A program made the position numbers and the translations under genes. From Nemopilema nomurai (Eukaryota; Cnidaria; Scyphozoa; Rhizostomeae; Rhizostomatidae): a stretch of 64,000 nucleotides of DNA. Positions within the stretch are counted from its first letter, which is position 1, and each line of letters begins with the position of its first letter. Shown here in pieces: positions 53,122 through 64,000 of the stretch. Location: positions 1,681,820-1,745,819 of the forward strand of contig ML133493.1 in assembly GCA_003864495.1 (NCBI GenBank), in the 5' to 3' direction. The notes under the pieces are model-generated. The model was not told the DNA's origin and made no database searches. It was given only the letters and a program-made list of their open reading frames with translations.

Positions 53122-54945
53122 TTTCAATTCAGGACCATCGAGGTTCAAGAAGTCAGGGATGCATTTTCTACAGTTAAAACAGCAAAGAGCTTTGGGATTG
53201 ACAAAATCTCTAGCTACTTTCTGAAGCTAGCACTCCCTTTTATTGAAAACTCGCTTGCTTATTTGTTTAATACGTCAATTGGAACAAGTCAGTTTCCAGA
53301 CTCATGGAAAGTAGCTAGAGTCACTCCAGTTTTCAAAGATGGAGATAGGACTGATAAGTCTAATTATCGACCAATATCAGTCTTACCAGTCATCTCAAGG
53401 CTCTTTGAAAAACTTGTAACCAATCAACTGTACGAACACATGGACAAAAATGGTCAATTTTCTAACGACCAGTCAGGGTTTTTGCGCCATCGGTCCACAG
53501 TAACTTGTTTACTGAAAAATACTGATGATTGGTACAATGGGTTTGATCTTGGTAAGCTAGTTGGATTAGTATTTATTGACCTTAAAAAGGCCTTTGACAC
53601 TGTTGATCATGAAATTCTGTGCAAAAAGCTTGAGATATATGGCATCCAGCATCAAGAGCTCTCCTGGTTCAAATCTTACCTGACCAACCGTAAACAGTTT
53701 TGTCGGGTTGGTGGGGTTGACTCGGAGACCGGGGAGATAGAGGTTGGTGTTCCACAAGGCTCATGTCTTGGGCCTTTGCTTTTTCTGATCTATATCAATG
53801 ACCTCCGCGGGCTGTCCAAGGTTCTACTGTGTCTATGTATGCTGATGACACCGGTCTGTGCCACCAATCTCATAATTTGACTCAGTTGAATGAGGCTCTT
53901 AACAATGATCTTAAGCAACTAGACACATGGCTGAGAGGCAACAAACTTTCTTTAAATGTTGCAAAAACTCATGCCATGTTGGCTACTACAAAAAAGAAAC
54001 ATTGCACTCTCAAGAGTCAAAATGAAGGCTTGGATCTGAAAGTTTGTGGAAATGATCTCCAAATCATTCAAAAAACAAAATACCTTGGCGTACAAATTGA
54101 CTGCTCATTGGACTGGAAAGAGCAAATAAAGGCGGTTTCTACCAAGGTGTCCAGGGCAATAGGCTTTTTGAAACATGCTAAATCATTCATACCAAGAGAA
54201 TCTTTGAAAACACTCTACACAGGTATTGTGGAGCCCCATTTTCGTTACTGCTGTTCTGTTTGGGGGTGTGCAGGCTCAACTGAAATTAATCAGTTGCAAA
54301 AGCTTCAGAAACGTGCTGCAAGAATCATATCAAACAGCAACTATGACGCCCCTAGCAGACCACTTATTGAAGAGCTGGGTTGGAAGACCGTACAGGAACT
54401 CATAAAATATGAGTCTGAAACAATGGTCTTCAAATCCCTGAATGGGTTGGCTCCCCAATACATGTGTAGCCTATTCACAAAAAACTCGGAATGGTCCTCT
54501 CGTAGCCTCCGCAATACAGAAATGGATCTGAGGCTACCTTTGAAAAAAACAGCAAATGGGCAAAAATGTTTTTCTTTCAGAGGAGCAAAGTTGTGGAATG
54601 GCCTCTCAGCTGACTCAAAACAAGCATCCTCCCTAAGTTCATTTAAAAAATTGATATAGGGTTTATTTCCTTTTCATGGAAATTTTTCATATTGTACATG
54701 CATATTTTAGATTGTTGTAGGGTTTAAAAAGGGGTTTTAAAGGGGGTTTTTTTGACAGTTTTTGATACGTTTTTTAGCAGGATTGTTCATAGTTTTGTAT
54801 TGAATTGTAATTAGGTTAATTTAGTTATTTACATATTATATTTATTTGTAAGTATTGTAAATGGAGGGCCCCTTGAAAATCAGCTATGCTGAAGGGCTAC
54901 CCTCCTTAAACAAGTGAAATGAAATGAAATGAATGAAATGAAAAT
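53122..54945 (+). mobile_element. CR1/L2-like LINE, 5'-truncated copy 2
   Basis: Same family as 41948-44540 but in the opposite orientation and truncated further, starting within the region between endonuclease and RT (TTTCAATTCAG joins the RPL9 3' flank). The RT frame runs from about 53122 to 53810. A one-base deletion in a C run there shifts frame just before the YADD box. The rest is open from 53829 to 54659. In the shared ~500 codons only about five to seven amino acids differ from copy 1. The tail is again a GAAAT/GAATG short repeat (54916-54943). Loss of the 5' end and the frameshift make it immobile. Confidence 0.92.
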
Positions 54946-54969
54946 AATTTCAAAAGCTCGCATCCAGTG

Positions 54970-54975
54970 AATAAA
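54970..54975 (+). terminator. AATAAA downstream of LINE copy 2
   Basis: First AATAAA after the LINE on the RPL9 strand. It may be the original RPL9 polyadenylation signal, pushed 1.9 kb from the stop codon. Another AATAAA lies inside the LINE at 54125-54130 and could be used instead. Confidence 0.35.
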
Positions 54976-55321
54976 ATTCTTTAGAGTGGCGTTGAAAGGC
55001 CCTTTACCTATATTGGATGTAATGAGTAGGGCTCAAATGACATGAAAGGAAGGTATCGTTCGTTTCCATCCTGGAGGTGCAATCTTATGGTGATTTGATT
55101 ATATTCTCAATATTTATATTAACTGAAACTATGAAAGTTAACTAGGCGATTTTTTATTTACCTTTCACTTCTTTGCAGCAATGGTTTTCAGTCTTCTATT
55201 CATTGTAATTCAGTTTCAGGAAGTTATAGACAAATTGTCATTGCGACGATTACTAGTGTGAATAAGAATTTACAATTCGATGAAATATTGCAAGAGATAG
55301 CCAATCTGCATCGACCTTTTC

Positions 55322-55460
55322 GGGGCGCAACTAGGATATTTTAAGGGCAGGGGTTTCGTGGTATAAATCGGGCATAAAGACATTGGATTTCCATGGAAAT
55401 AGGGCAAAATTCACTTCCTTGCCTAAAAGGGCAGGGGTTGTAACCCTTAGATGCGCCCCT
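55322..55460 (-). mobile_element. GGGGCGCA-type MITE, complete copy
   Basis: Starts GGGGCGCAACTAGG and ends with the inverse CCTTAGATGCGCCCC; the inside matches the repeat at 40895-41000 in inverted orientation. About 139 bp, no coding capacity. Confidence 0.7.
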
Positions 55461-55684
55461 ACCTTTTCGGATCTTTATAGATTTACATAAGAACATGGTC
55501 AGTTTCCTAAATAAGTAAAAATATAGGTACTGTGCCTTACAGACCCCAACCCCCTGACCTTGCAGAGACATGCTAAATCCAACACGGGGAATGCTTCAAA
55601 ATGACTTGAATTAGCTCTAGCCATGACAGACTTTCGTTATTACATTATTACGATAAAATTTTTAATTGTCCAACTCTCGGTATT

Positions 55685-56933
55685 AGGGGCGCCGGAAGCA
55701 TCCATCTTTGCTACCCCCTTAATTGCTATGGCAAATTCTTAATTATAGATTATTCAGTATTTAGGTAGCTTTTTAAACTCTTCTATCAAAGCAGGTAAAT
55801 TGATGAGGTCGGAGATACAGGCCAGCTTCTCTTAAGCACCCTGAATGACTTCTTTATTGGCTCCACCAATCAAGCACTTGTTTATACTGAAAATATTCAA
55901 CATATCTTTCTGTTCGAAGCGGTTCTTCATTGCTAAGCTTAAGGCATCGATTGCTTCATAGAAATTCGCGTGGAAGCTATTAATTCCGCCGTTGCTGGTC
56001 GTTTCAGTTGGAACTTGGCGATACGTTACAAAGTCTGCGAGAGTATTTTGTGCTGTTCGCTTTCTCTAGGCAGCGCTCTCTTCATCGAACTATTTTGCAA
56101 CTGATAAAGAAGTGACTTTTCTTAGCAGATGCCGAAGCTCTTCATCTGAGCGGAGCTCTTGCAGACGAACAGAAAGCTTGTCAATGCCGACGAGGGCTTG
56201 TTCTGCTTTCAGAGTTGAACTCCGGAGAGTTATTTTCAAGCAGCTATGCCAATTCCTGCATAGCTAAGAGGTTTAACGTTTCTGAACAAGACAGTATTTT
56301 TGCCAGCAACCTTCATGCCTTTGATCTGCAAACAGGTGTGACGGAGTTGTCTTCTCTGAGCTGATGCAGGACCTCTTGAAGCTCGGCGTGTTTGTTAGAA
56401 ATGACGTTTCCTGCTGGTCCTCTTGTGGTTCACCTTGTTCTTGAAAGGTCCTTCAGTCTCAAAGTGGGGTCCTCAGTGACGTCACAAATCTCCTCTTGAA
56501 TTTCTCAAATTGTAGAAGTAAGCCTTGCGAGACTCTTCATCGATGTTGCTCTGTCAAATGCCATTCCTACCATTTGCTCTGTATCCAAATCATATCGTAT
56601 AAGTATGTCGTTAATATACCCAAGAAGTGCTTCTGAGGTCAATCCTTCATCACACGGTAATACACCAATGAGTTCTTCTTTCACATCGTAGGCATCAGTG
56701 CAATATCAGACAGAAAATGGAAGCTATTCGAGTTTTGAAATGTCATTTGACTCATCACAAATGATGTAATAGAATCTAGCTTTATTTACTTCACCAAGAA
56801 GATGTCTCCTTGCACTCAATACAATCATCTCTTCTTGTTCGAGTACAACTTGATATGATTTGAATTCGTTCTCTTGATTTCTATTGAACAGTTCTGCCTT
56901 GGGGTCCCAGACACCTCAAATACGCCACTGAGC
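55685..56933 (-). pseudogene. hAT/ZMYM-type transposase pseudogene
   Basis: Minus strand. One end carries CAGTGGCGTATTTGAGG, as in hAT elements of this group; the other has a GGCGCCCC motif. Between them a transposase frame is recoverable with several stops and frame changes. KARFYYIICDESNDISKLE corresponds to the conserved DE(T/S)SDIS segment. DTEQMVGMAFDRATSM corresponds to the 'G.GYDGA..M' block, and ELRSDEELRHLLRKV lies further on. The C-terminal dimerisation block is not recognisable. Clearly inactive. Confidence 0.65.
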
Positions 56934-57183
56934 CACATATTTCCTACATTTTGAGCATTATTGCCGATGAGTTCATAACAAAGGCATCCAATATCTCGAT
57001 TGCATCCAATATCTTTTCGTTCCTAACAGGACTATCGTTCTCCTCACCTAAGAACTTGAGGTATTTTGTATTCATTCTCATAAACACAATGGCGTTTTCA
57101 CAAGGGCACAGTGCTGCCCCCGTGCATCCGGTGCCCCTATAGGTAAGTTGGAGTTTAGATTGATAACATGAAGGGTTCGGAAA

Positions 57184-57393
57184 ATGATTCTCACACAAGA
57201 AAAAGGAAGGTCGCAGCAGAAAAAGAAGCCTAAAAGAAAAGGGAGATGTTGCTGGGTGAAGCCTTGGCTGCAAGAAATGGTGTCCAGTGAAAAGGGCATG
57301 TATGGGGGTTTGGTTAATGAGCTAAGACTGAATGACAGGGAGGACTACAGAAGATTTATGGACACGGAAACATTTAATGTTGGTTTTCTTTAA
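57184..57393 (+). pseudogene. PIF/Harbinger transposase N-terminal fragment
   Basis: The frame reads KRKGRCCWVKPWLQ, then LVNELRLNDREDYRRFMDTETFN. This is the conserved start of HARBI1-type nucleases (basic stretch, W.(R/K)PWL, then L..ELR..D..DFR.F). It ends abruptly at 57393 and no DDE residues follow. The relation to the TTA-flanked MITE at 26.6 kb is untested. Confidence 0.7.
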
Positions 57394-57423
57394 CTATAAT
57401 ATAATATACCTATCACCAATATT

Positions 57424-57665
57424 ATACGGGAGAGGAGGACCAGGTTTGCTGGGCATTGCTGGAGGGCCAAAGATGAAATCATCAGTGATGTCCTACAGTG
57501 GCATCCAACTCATGGACGAACAAGTGTCGGACGACCACGGAAAACCTACATAAATCAGCTATGCGATGACGTGGAATGCCATCTTGAGGACCTACCAGTG
57601 GCAATGAATGACAGAAACGGCTTGAGAAGATTCATGGATATCCGTGCAGCCAGTACGCCCGAATG
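57424..57665 (+). pseudogene. 3' end of a non-LTR retrotransposon ORF
   Basis: The frame beginning RTRFAGHCWRAKDEIISDVL continues WHPTHGRTSVGRPRKTYINQ and ends after a short C-terminal tail at about 57663. 'R..F.GHC.R...E...D.L.W.P.HG....GRP..TY.D.L..D' is the signature of the end of RT ORFs in several LINE clades. It is a different family from the two CR1/L2-like copies. Confidence 0.75.
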
Positions 57666-57834
57666 ATGATAATATACTTTTAGCTGATTTTATCAAAAAT
57701 CTTTATTCCCGTCTAGATTTTGGTAGAGTAATTTTGAAGCCAACCAAATTCACTTGAAATTCAGATTCACTCATTCTCTAATTTTTGGGAGCTTTTTATT
57801 GACCTTTCAATCCAACTCGAAATGATCTGAACCA

Positions 57835-57925
57835 GTGTACAGTGTGATAACATGTTCGTCACAATCATTGATATACACAAGGGAAAGTAAAGGCCCTAGC
57901 ACTGATCCCTGTGGTGCAAAAGTGG
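57835..57925 (-). pseudogene. LINE reverse transcriptase fragment
   Basis: Minus strand encodes HQGSVLGPLLSLVYINDCDE, the conserved PQGS.LGPLLF.IYIND segment of non-LTR RTs. Only about 30 codons survive. Confidence 0.7.
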
Positions 57926-58738
57926 AAATTACTGCTTTGTTAGATAAAATGGCAGTTAAAGGAAACGCTTGCTTTCTTTTTCAAGACGCAATCTTTTCGT
58001 GTCCTAGCTTTGCAAAGAGAACAGGTTCTGGCATTGGGATATTCTGATGAATCTGCTAGCCACCATGCTGAAAAATTTAATTGGCAGGATGACGCAGAAG
58101 ACAAAACAGATTTGAGGTTGTGATTTGCTACAAAGCATGGAATTATTATGAATATTGCATAGAAGCTTGCAATTTTTAACTTCATAATTGAACAACTATT
58201 ACAAGTATTTTTGAAATTATCTAAGGGACAACCATTCGATGTATCTACAAGAAATGAAGCATTATTTCCAAACTTTTATAAATATAAAATCCTCCAAGGC
58301 AATAGATTTTTTACCCAGAACAATTAATTTAACATTAAGCAAATTTTAGTGACAAAGAAACGCAAGTTTAAACATAGATAATAATCCAAAGCCCCATTTT
58401 TTATTCTCCAAAAATATTTCTTCCCAGTCAATGTTGTTGATAGATTTTTGAATCTCAGATCAACAAAAACTTAAAGTATGGGGAACTTTCACAAAGTTTA
58501 TTGACTGCAAAATTTATTAGCTCAATGCAATGAAGATCAGCTAAACATCCTAATTGAAATTTAGGAGCATGGAGTTTCTTTAGAGTATATATCGTCCTTT
58601 CCATCTCCATTCAGGCTTGCAATAACATCAGGTACCAACACAATCTTGTGTGATCTGTTCTTTTCCATCATATTCATATAGGTTTCTAAGCCCTTGGAGT
58701 AACAGTTTATAAACATGCATGTTGTTACCAAAAATGAA
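57926..58738. other. Intergenic and TMEM272-like 3' flank
   Basis: No gene recognised. The part next to 58739 should contain the 3' UTR of the minus-strand TMEM272-like gene. Confidence 0.5.
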
Positions 58739-60456
58739 TTAGCTGGTTGCATTTGCAACAAAGAAGGCAGTACAGCTGGCACATAATCCTAGACAGCAAA
58801 TACAGAAGAATATGGTACCCATCAATATGTAACCAGTAGTAATAACCCAAAACGCAAACAAATACAAAGTGGGATGACAGTAGTTCCAAGGCTGGTGTTT
58901 TGGTGGTCTAAAATTGGGCTTATACTTTGAGTACACCCAAATACTACCAGCAATAAACCAAATGAAAAGAAATAGATTTAAAACACCATCAACAAATTTA
59001 GCAAGCATTGGTTGATCCTCTGAATCTTCATTTGTATCTTCTTGTGCAGCTCTTTGGCATAAAACTGCAACTGTTTTCAGCATTCCAAACCCTCCCCCAA
59101 CAATAAGGTAAATTGGAATAAATGGCTCAATGGGACAATCATCCTTGTACTGTGCACCTGTGAATGGCAAAAAGATTTAGAACTTATGAATGGCAAAATC
59201 AATGTCATAATAACATCTTATCAATGTCATAATAACAATAGCTATCTTTTAGATTCTTCTACCCATTTTAGGACCAAAGACGACCCACTTTTGCCCGGCA
59301 AAGACCTTAGTTTTGAAAGTTGAAGCTTGGTACATATATTGCATAGCAGGGTAATAGCTTTATACAAAATTCACTTTTCAATTGCTGCTGCACTAGTGAT
59401 TCAAAATTTCTTCTTGAATATTCTTTAGAAAGGACCGTGTATTTTAGCCTTAACATCCCTACAGGCTTTAGATATTGTAGTTCAGAGGTTTTCAGTCTGT
59501 TAGTTCTTCAATTTTAGCTATGTTGACATTTTAATAAGGTAAACTGCAGCACAAATATAATTGTATTGATTTCACCTTCATCAAATAAATGACAAGTTGC
59601 AGCACAAGCCCTTGTGGATCATTCAAACAAGATATATTTGTTGGAAGGCTAATGAGCTTTTTGAGAAGGTTTTTATGCACACCTAACTCTTTACTTAGAC
59701 TTCAGACTTAAAATGTAGCTTTGACACCTACCAATAATCACCATTGCAGCTGGTAATGCAAGAAGAAGCATGAGGGATGCGGTGCAGCCAACTGAAAAAA
59801 AGATTGAAATTCAAATGCACTTCAATCATTTTACAAGTGTAATTATAGATAATCTATCATATTTTGCTCTACAGCCATTCAGATGTTATCAGGTAGTTTT
59901 TAAAATTTAATTGACATGTTCATATCTAAGATATCAAAGACAAATGGACAATTTATTGTCATCAACTTGAATCATTGAAACTTTTACACAATAACATTAA
60001 TTTTTGTTCTAATGATGCCATTAGTCAATTGCAGACATCTGTAAAAATAACTTAAATAAATGACTTTAAAAAATTTTCTAAAAATAAAAGTGCATAAAAT
60101 TTTATATATTTAAATGTGCATTGATGAAGTGACCTACTGTCAAGAAAAAGTGTTGGCATTATTTTATCAAAATTTTTCAGCCCTTCAGTCTTGGATGACC
60201 TCTTGAGAAAAGTTAAAAGTTACATACTTGTTCCAAGAAAAGTCTGAAGTGCCTTTTTGAAAAATCCAACAGCAGTTCCAGGACTTTCTTTCGCATCCTT
60301 CAGCTGGCTGAATATGGATTCATAAGTAGGGGGCAACCCATCCTCCTCCCACACTGGCTGTTCCATGCTGCTCTCATCTTCACTATAAACTTTCTCATTT
60401 GACTGACTCAGTAATTTTGAAGGTTTAGTTAGCTTTTTCTCAGAGGTAAGGCCCTC
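58739..60456 (-). CDS. TMEM272-like four-pass membrane protein (5' partial)
   Basis: Exons 60456-60228, 59791-59732 and 59157-58739 join in phase to about 236 residues ending at a stop. The N-terminal cytosolic part holds LPPTYESIFSQLKDAKESPG; the PPTY is a PPxY motif able to bind WW domains, and PP.YESI is characteristic of TMEM272-like proteins. Four hydrophobic spans follow: SLMLLLALPAAMVIIG, FIPIYLIVGGGFGML, LNLFLFIWFIAGSIWV, and LYLFAFWVITTGYILMG continuing into a Cys-rich stretch (FFCICCLGLCASC), which may be palmitoylated. The molecular function of the family is not established. The first exon with the ATG was not found and lies right of 60456. Confidence 0.8.
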
Positions 60457-62768
60457 CTATAAAATGATGAAATCAATGAGATTTAATAAAAATACCCTAA
60501 AATAAAAACTAATGCTAACAAAATAATTTTATATAGTGAAGCATGCCTGCTTGTCAATTACTTTAATAATTATTTGAATTACAATTAATTAAATACCCTA
60601 AAACTCTATGAGACCATAAACACTACACTATGTAAATAGTTTAATTTGAGAGTTGAAAGTTGGAGAGAAATGAAGGGCCTTGTCTTGCAAGAGGCTGCTA
60701 TTTTGTACACTGAAAACATTTCTTATATCATGCAAAAAGCCACGGTTTTTAATTCCTTAATTACCGTGAAAGAGATTTTGCAGAGTAAAAAGGGGCAGTT
60801 ATCCTTTAACAAACTAATTTCTTACTGCTAGAAAAGTTCTGTTATTTGGGGATTTGGAATCCAATTTATTTATGATATATTCAAGTCAAAGAGAAACCAA
60901 GAATGTTGTAGGAGAATCATTTTTCATGAACAGGAAGTATTTATCTTGTCATTTATGTGCTGAGATGCACTTGATTAGAAGTTGAAAATGCTTTCAAGAG
61001 ACAAATCTTCTTCTTGCAAAGTAAGATAAAGGAGAAGCGCTAAGCTTGAGTTCAGCTCTAAAGGCAAATGAACAATCAAGACAATCTTAAGGAGGTGTGG
61101 CGTAGCCAATAAAATCTTTTCCTTGGATGCTTCAAACTTTTCTTGACACAAAATATAGAAACTAGTTAAGATTAAAAGCAACTTTCTTAATTTCTTGTCT
61201 TTTCATGCGTTATGCTTTGAAGACCGTTACATAAACTGTGTTTTTGCAACAATGCGTGTCAGCAACCCAACCACAGCTTGACTTGCTAGCGAATTACACG
61301 AGATTTAAGAACACTTGAATAAATCCGAGATCAAGAGAAATAGCACACAATTTGAAAACAGAAGGTTTCTAAGAAATCATAAGATTGATTGATATAGAAA
61401 GTAGAGTCCTAGCCCATACCATAATAGATTCTCATCTGGTCTGAAGCCTAACTTTTTCCCATGTCGTGCTGCTTGTAGGCCCAAACAAACTTGGCAAACG
61501 TTTCACACTCGCTGTTGAATTTTGCAAACGTTGCTTTACAGACGAAGTGATAGTTGTCAGTGGAAAAAAATGCATTGGTGGAGCTGCGATTCCGGATTTC
61601 TCCTTTGTGGCGGAATCAAGCCCAGCCAAAATGTTTCCAACCAGTATCAGTGATCGCTAGTTCGTTGCGTGGAATGACGGGTGACCATGTGTACACTGTT
61701 TGTCATTCGCCACGGATGAAGAATTCAGGACCTGGCTAAAGAACTGCTTCGCGCAATCCAATGCGTTGTTTAACGAATCTTTTTATCCTCGGTTGTATAA
61801 TCTATTCTCCTGGGTTGTAAAAATTCTCCAGCTGCATCGAAGTCGACGATGCAGAAACAATTTTTGTAAATGGGTTTTCCTGTCACAAGTGGGTTTCCCT
61901 TCCTGCAAATCAGGCCTTATTCTAAGGCTCAGTGATAACCAATTTGTGCAGTGATAAATGGAAAATGTGCAGTGATAAATTAGTTGAAACAGCGACATAA
62001 ACAATTCATACGAAAAAAGTAACAAAAAGTAAGCACACAGAACGTAACGATAATTATATGAAAAACGAAGCAAACAAATCAACAGTTTCAGGTGTATAAT
62101 AAGTCACAGTTACTATGTTTTAAAAACGTTTTCTTTTATCATTTTTCTGCGTCTTTTCTCTCCCTTTCTTCATCATTTCACTGCTCCAAATTACTTTTCT
62201 ATACCATCCCTGCCTTTTAATTTTCTATACCATTCCTGCCTTAGGGTGTCTCTTATTTTCCTGTCTTTCTCTGTAATGAAACAATTTACTGCTGGTCTTG
62301 GATCAAAGGAAGCTAAAAGAGGCATATTGAGATTGACACACAAGTAATTGCTAATGGCTGAGCGTTTAAGGCAAGCTCTTGTACTCGACTTCAAATTGGT
62401 GTAGGCAGACATTAATCTTTGACACATTAAAATGCGTGCTAAAACTGTTGCTAGGGACTTGTATTCATGTTGCTTTGTTGTGCAAATTACTTTCAAGACA
62501 TGACAATGTTTTTATTGATATCATTTTGCTCAGATATTATTGTCAGATTGCTTTGTCAGACCATAGAACTAGGAGTCAGACCCAAAAGGCATCATCTGAA
62601 AATCTGACGGCGTCATGAAAATATTCAACATCTCAACTTTCCCGCATTTCTGCACAAAGCCTCGTTTACATGCAGCCTCGTATGTTTACTGACGCAAGAC
62701 ATGAGAACATACGGACTTGATTGAGGCAGTATTTCCTTTATGCAGAGGGGAAAAATAAGAGCCATGAT
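60457..62768. other. TMEM272-like upstream region
   Basis: AT-rich, about 2.3 kb, presumably holding the first exon and promoter of the TMEM272-like gene on the minus strand. A plus-strand open stretch at 61466-61660 (with CKRCFTDEVIVVSGKKCIGG) has unusual composition for its surroundings, but no splice sites or domain I can name. No complete element was recognised. Confidence 0.4.
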
Positions 62769-63728
62769 CAGTGGCGTAACAGAGACACTCGGGCCCTTAG
62801 GATTTTTGGTAAGACGGGGCCCTTATTTAGGGACTGCGAAGTGAAATGTGCTCTACGGGGCAAGGGGGTTCGGGGTAATGGGAAAATGTTTAAAATCGTG
62901 CCCTTTAGAACCTCGAGAAATGCATGTGATGTGGTAAAGAAAATGTTTACATATGAAAAAACCAACAGTAAATTATATGTTCTTGCTCAAAACGTAAGCT
63001 TTTCTACGTGCATTAACGTTGGCAAAATCCTTTATATGCTTTGTTTTGTCAATTTTCTTTGCGTCCTTGTTCTCAATTGACAAAATTGCTAGGTCGTCCA
63101 GTCTCTCCTGTGACATCGTAGATCTTAGATATGTCTTTATCAGTTTCAACTTTGAAAATGACCTTCCTGCCGATGCAACAGTTACTGGCAAAGTGACGAA
63201 AAGTGTTAATAGCTTGTACATTTCTGGAAAGGATGAACTAATACGGCTCTGGAGCATGAGGTTATTAACTTCTAGACTTCGGTTGCAAATGATCTCATCT
63301 CAGAATCTAACTCATCTGTAAAGTCATTTGGATATTTCTCACGAATTACTCGTACTGCATTTTCAAGCAAGTCAGGTCTCAGTGTTGCCAGGTTGTTGGG
63401 GTAGAGACAGCTGAATAATGACGTCACCATTGCTTGTCCTTTGAACCTTTCTGTCAGTTGCATCAATGCTGTATCAACAGTCTTGTAGAAAACGTTTACC
63501 TTAAAACTTTGCTCAGGATCTATCAGTCTTCTATCTACAACAAGTTCATCTGAACCATATCTTGCCTTCCGACCCCTCTTTTGTTGAAACTCTAGAGCCT
63601 CTCTGAAGATTTTTTTGAAAAAAAGAAGCAATGGATTTGGTGTTTGCTGTTGCAGTTTCTTCTTCTCGCCTTTTCTCGGCTCGTTTCTTTGCTCCGGACT
63701 TATATCGGCGCTTTCCATTTGCAGACAT
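62769..63728 (-). mobile_element. Internally deleted hAT/ZMYM-type element
   Basis: Minus strand. From 63728, MSANGKRRYKSGAKKRAEKR starts a hAT-type protein, continuing to IASFFQKNL. Within about 60 codons it jumps to the C-terminal third: DPEQSFKVNVFYKTVDTALM, LFSCLYPNNLATLRPD, and, after a frame change, LTLFVTLPVTVASAGRSFSK and KLIKTYLRSTMSQERL, the HATC dimerisation block. The middle, with the DDE catalytic core, is missing. The left boundary is CAGTGGCGTAACAG at 62769, typical of this group. The matching right end was not found in the last 270 bases. Likely a non-autonomous deletion derivative. Confidence 0.75.
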
Positions 63729-64000
63729 ACTAACTGAATGACTTCTGTTCGAATTGAACCGAATTGTGTTATTATGAAATGATACCTTTTTGAGAATAAA
63801 GATTCAATATACCTACCGCAACGTTCACTTGGTGATCTAAATTCTAAAAGATGATGTCAAGTATTTCTGTTATGACTATGTTATTAGAAAGGTATTATAC
63901 AGCTTCCGAATATATGTCATTTCGGTGATTATGTTTCAGAAATAAAGTATTGAGACAACTTATAGCGAATAAACAAAACAAAACAGAATGAATGAATCTA
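63729..64000. other. Right edge, no feature recognised
   Basis: AT-rich flank upstream of the hAT-type start codon. No inverted copy of the CAGTGGCG end is visible. Confidence 0.5.

Noticed and set aside
53125..54960. Target-site duplication around LINE copy 2 (ATAATGTTTCAA versus ATAATTTCAAAA)
   Set aside because: The match is imperfect and low-complexity; CR1/L2-type elements often lack clear duplications.
61466..61660. Small gene on the plus strand (CKRCFTDEVIVVSGKK)
   Set aside because: Open only 64 codons, overlaps open frames on both strands, has no splice partners and no domain I know.

Overview
This window is nuclear DNA of an intron-rich, AT-rich metazoan. The genes are broken into many short exons with GT/AG borders. 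The host proteins (POLR3B, COMMD6, RPL9, a BRICHOS protein, a TMEM272-like protein) and the mix of CR1/L2-like LINEs, hAT, Tc1, PIF/Harbinger and short G/C-tract MITEs fit a cnidarian, perhaps an anthozoan. That placement is inference. No CRISPR array, operon or prokaryotic feature was seen, and I could not support any tRNA or rRNA gene.

Layout. 1-15.5 kb: the first 35 coding exons of POLR3B on the minus strand; its last ~300 codons lie beyond the left edge. 15.5-16.6 kb: a compact head-to-head interval shared with COMMD6, which runs on the plus strand in seven exons to 21.06 kb. 21-25.3 kb: transposon debris (pogo-like ends, a decayed transposon ORF, a hAT end, a MITE with an internal G-rich repeat). 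25.6-34.8 kb: a plus-strand gene for a membrane-anchored protein kinase whose catalytic loop reads HAD instead of HRD; its introns hold a Tc1 fragment and a 640-bp Harbinger-type MITE. 35.5-41.6 kb: a minus-strand eight-exon gene of unknown function whose splice phases all agree. 41.9-44.5 kb: a 5'-truncated LINE on the minus strand. 45.2-47.0 kb: a five-exon secreted BRICHOS-domain gene on the minus strand. 50.5-53.05 kb: RPL9 on the plus strand, with a MITE in intron 1 and a second, nearly identical LINE starting about 75 bp after its stop codon. 55-58 kb: a pile of hAT, Harbinger and LINE fragments. 58.7-60.5 kb: a TMEM272-like four-pass membrane protein (minus strand, 5' end not found). 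62.8-63.7 kb: an internally deleted hAT/ZMYM-type element.

The genes do not form a pathway. They are independent housekeeping genes (Pol III transcription, the COMMD/Commander trafficking complex, the 60S ribosome) with lineage-specific secreted, membrane and signalling genes between them. The most unusual items are the anchored non-RD kinase, the unassigned eight-exon gene, the LINE in the RPL9 3' region and the inverted pair of near-identical LINEs. All gene models come from reading splice sites and frames by eye; no search or transcript data were available.
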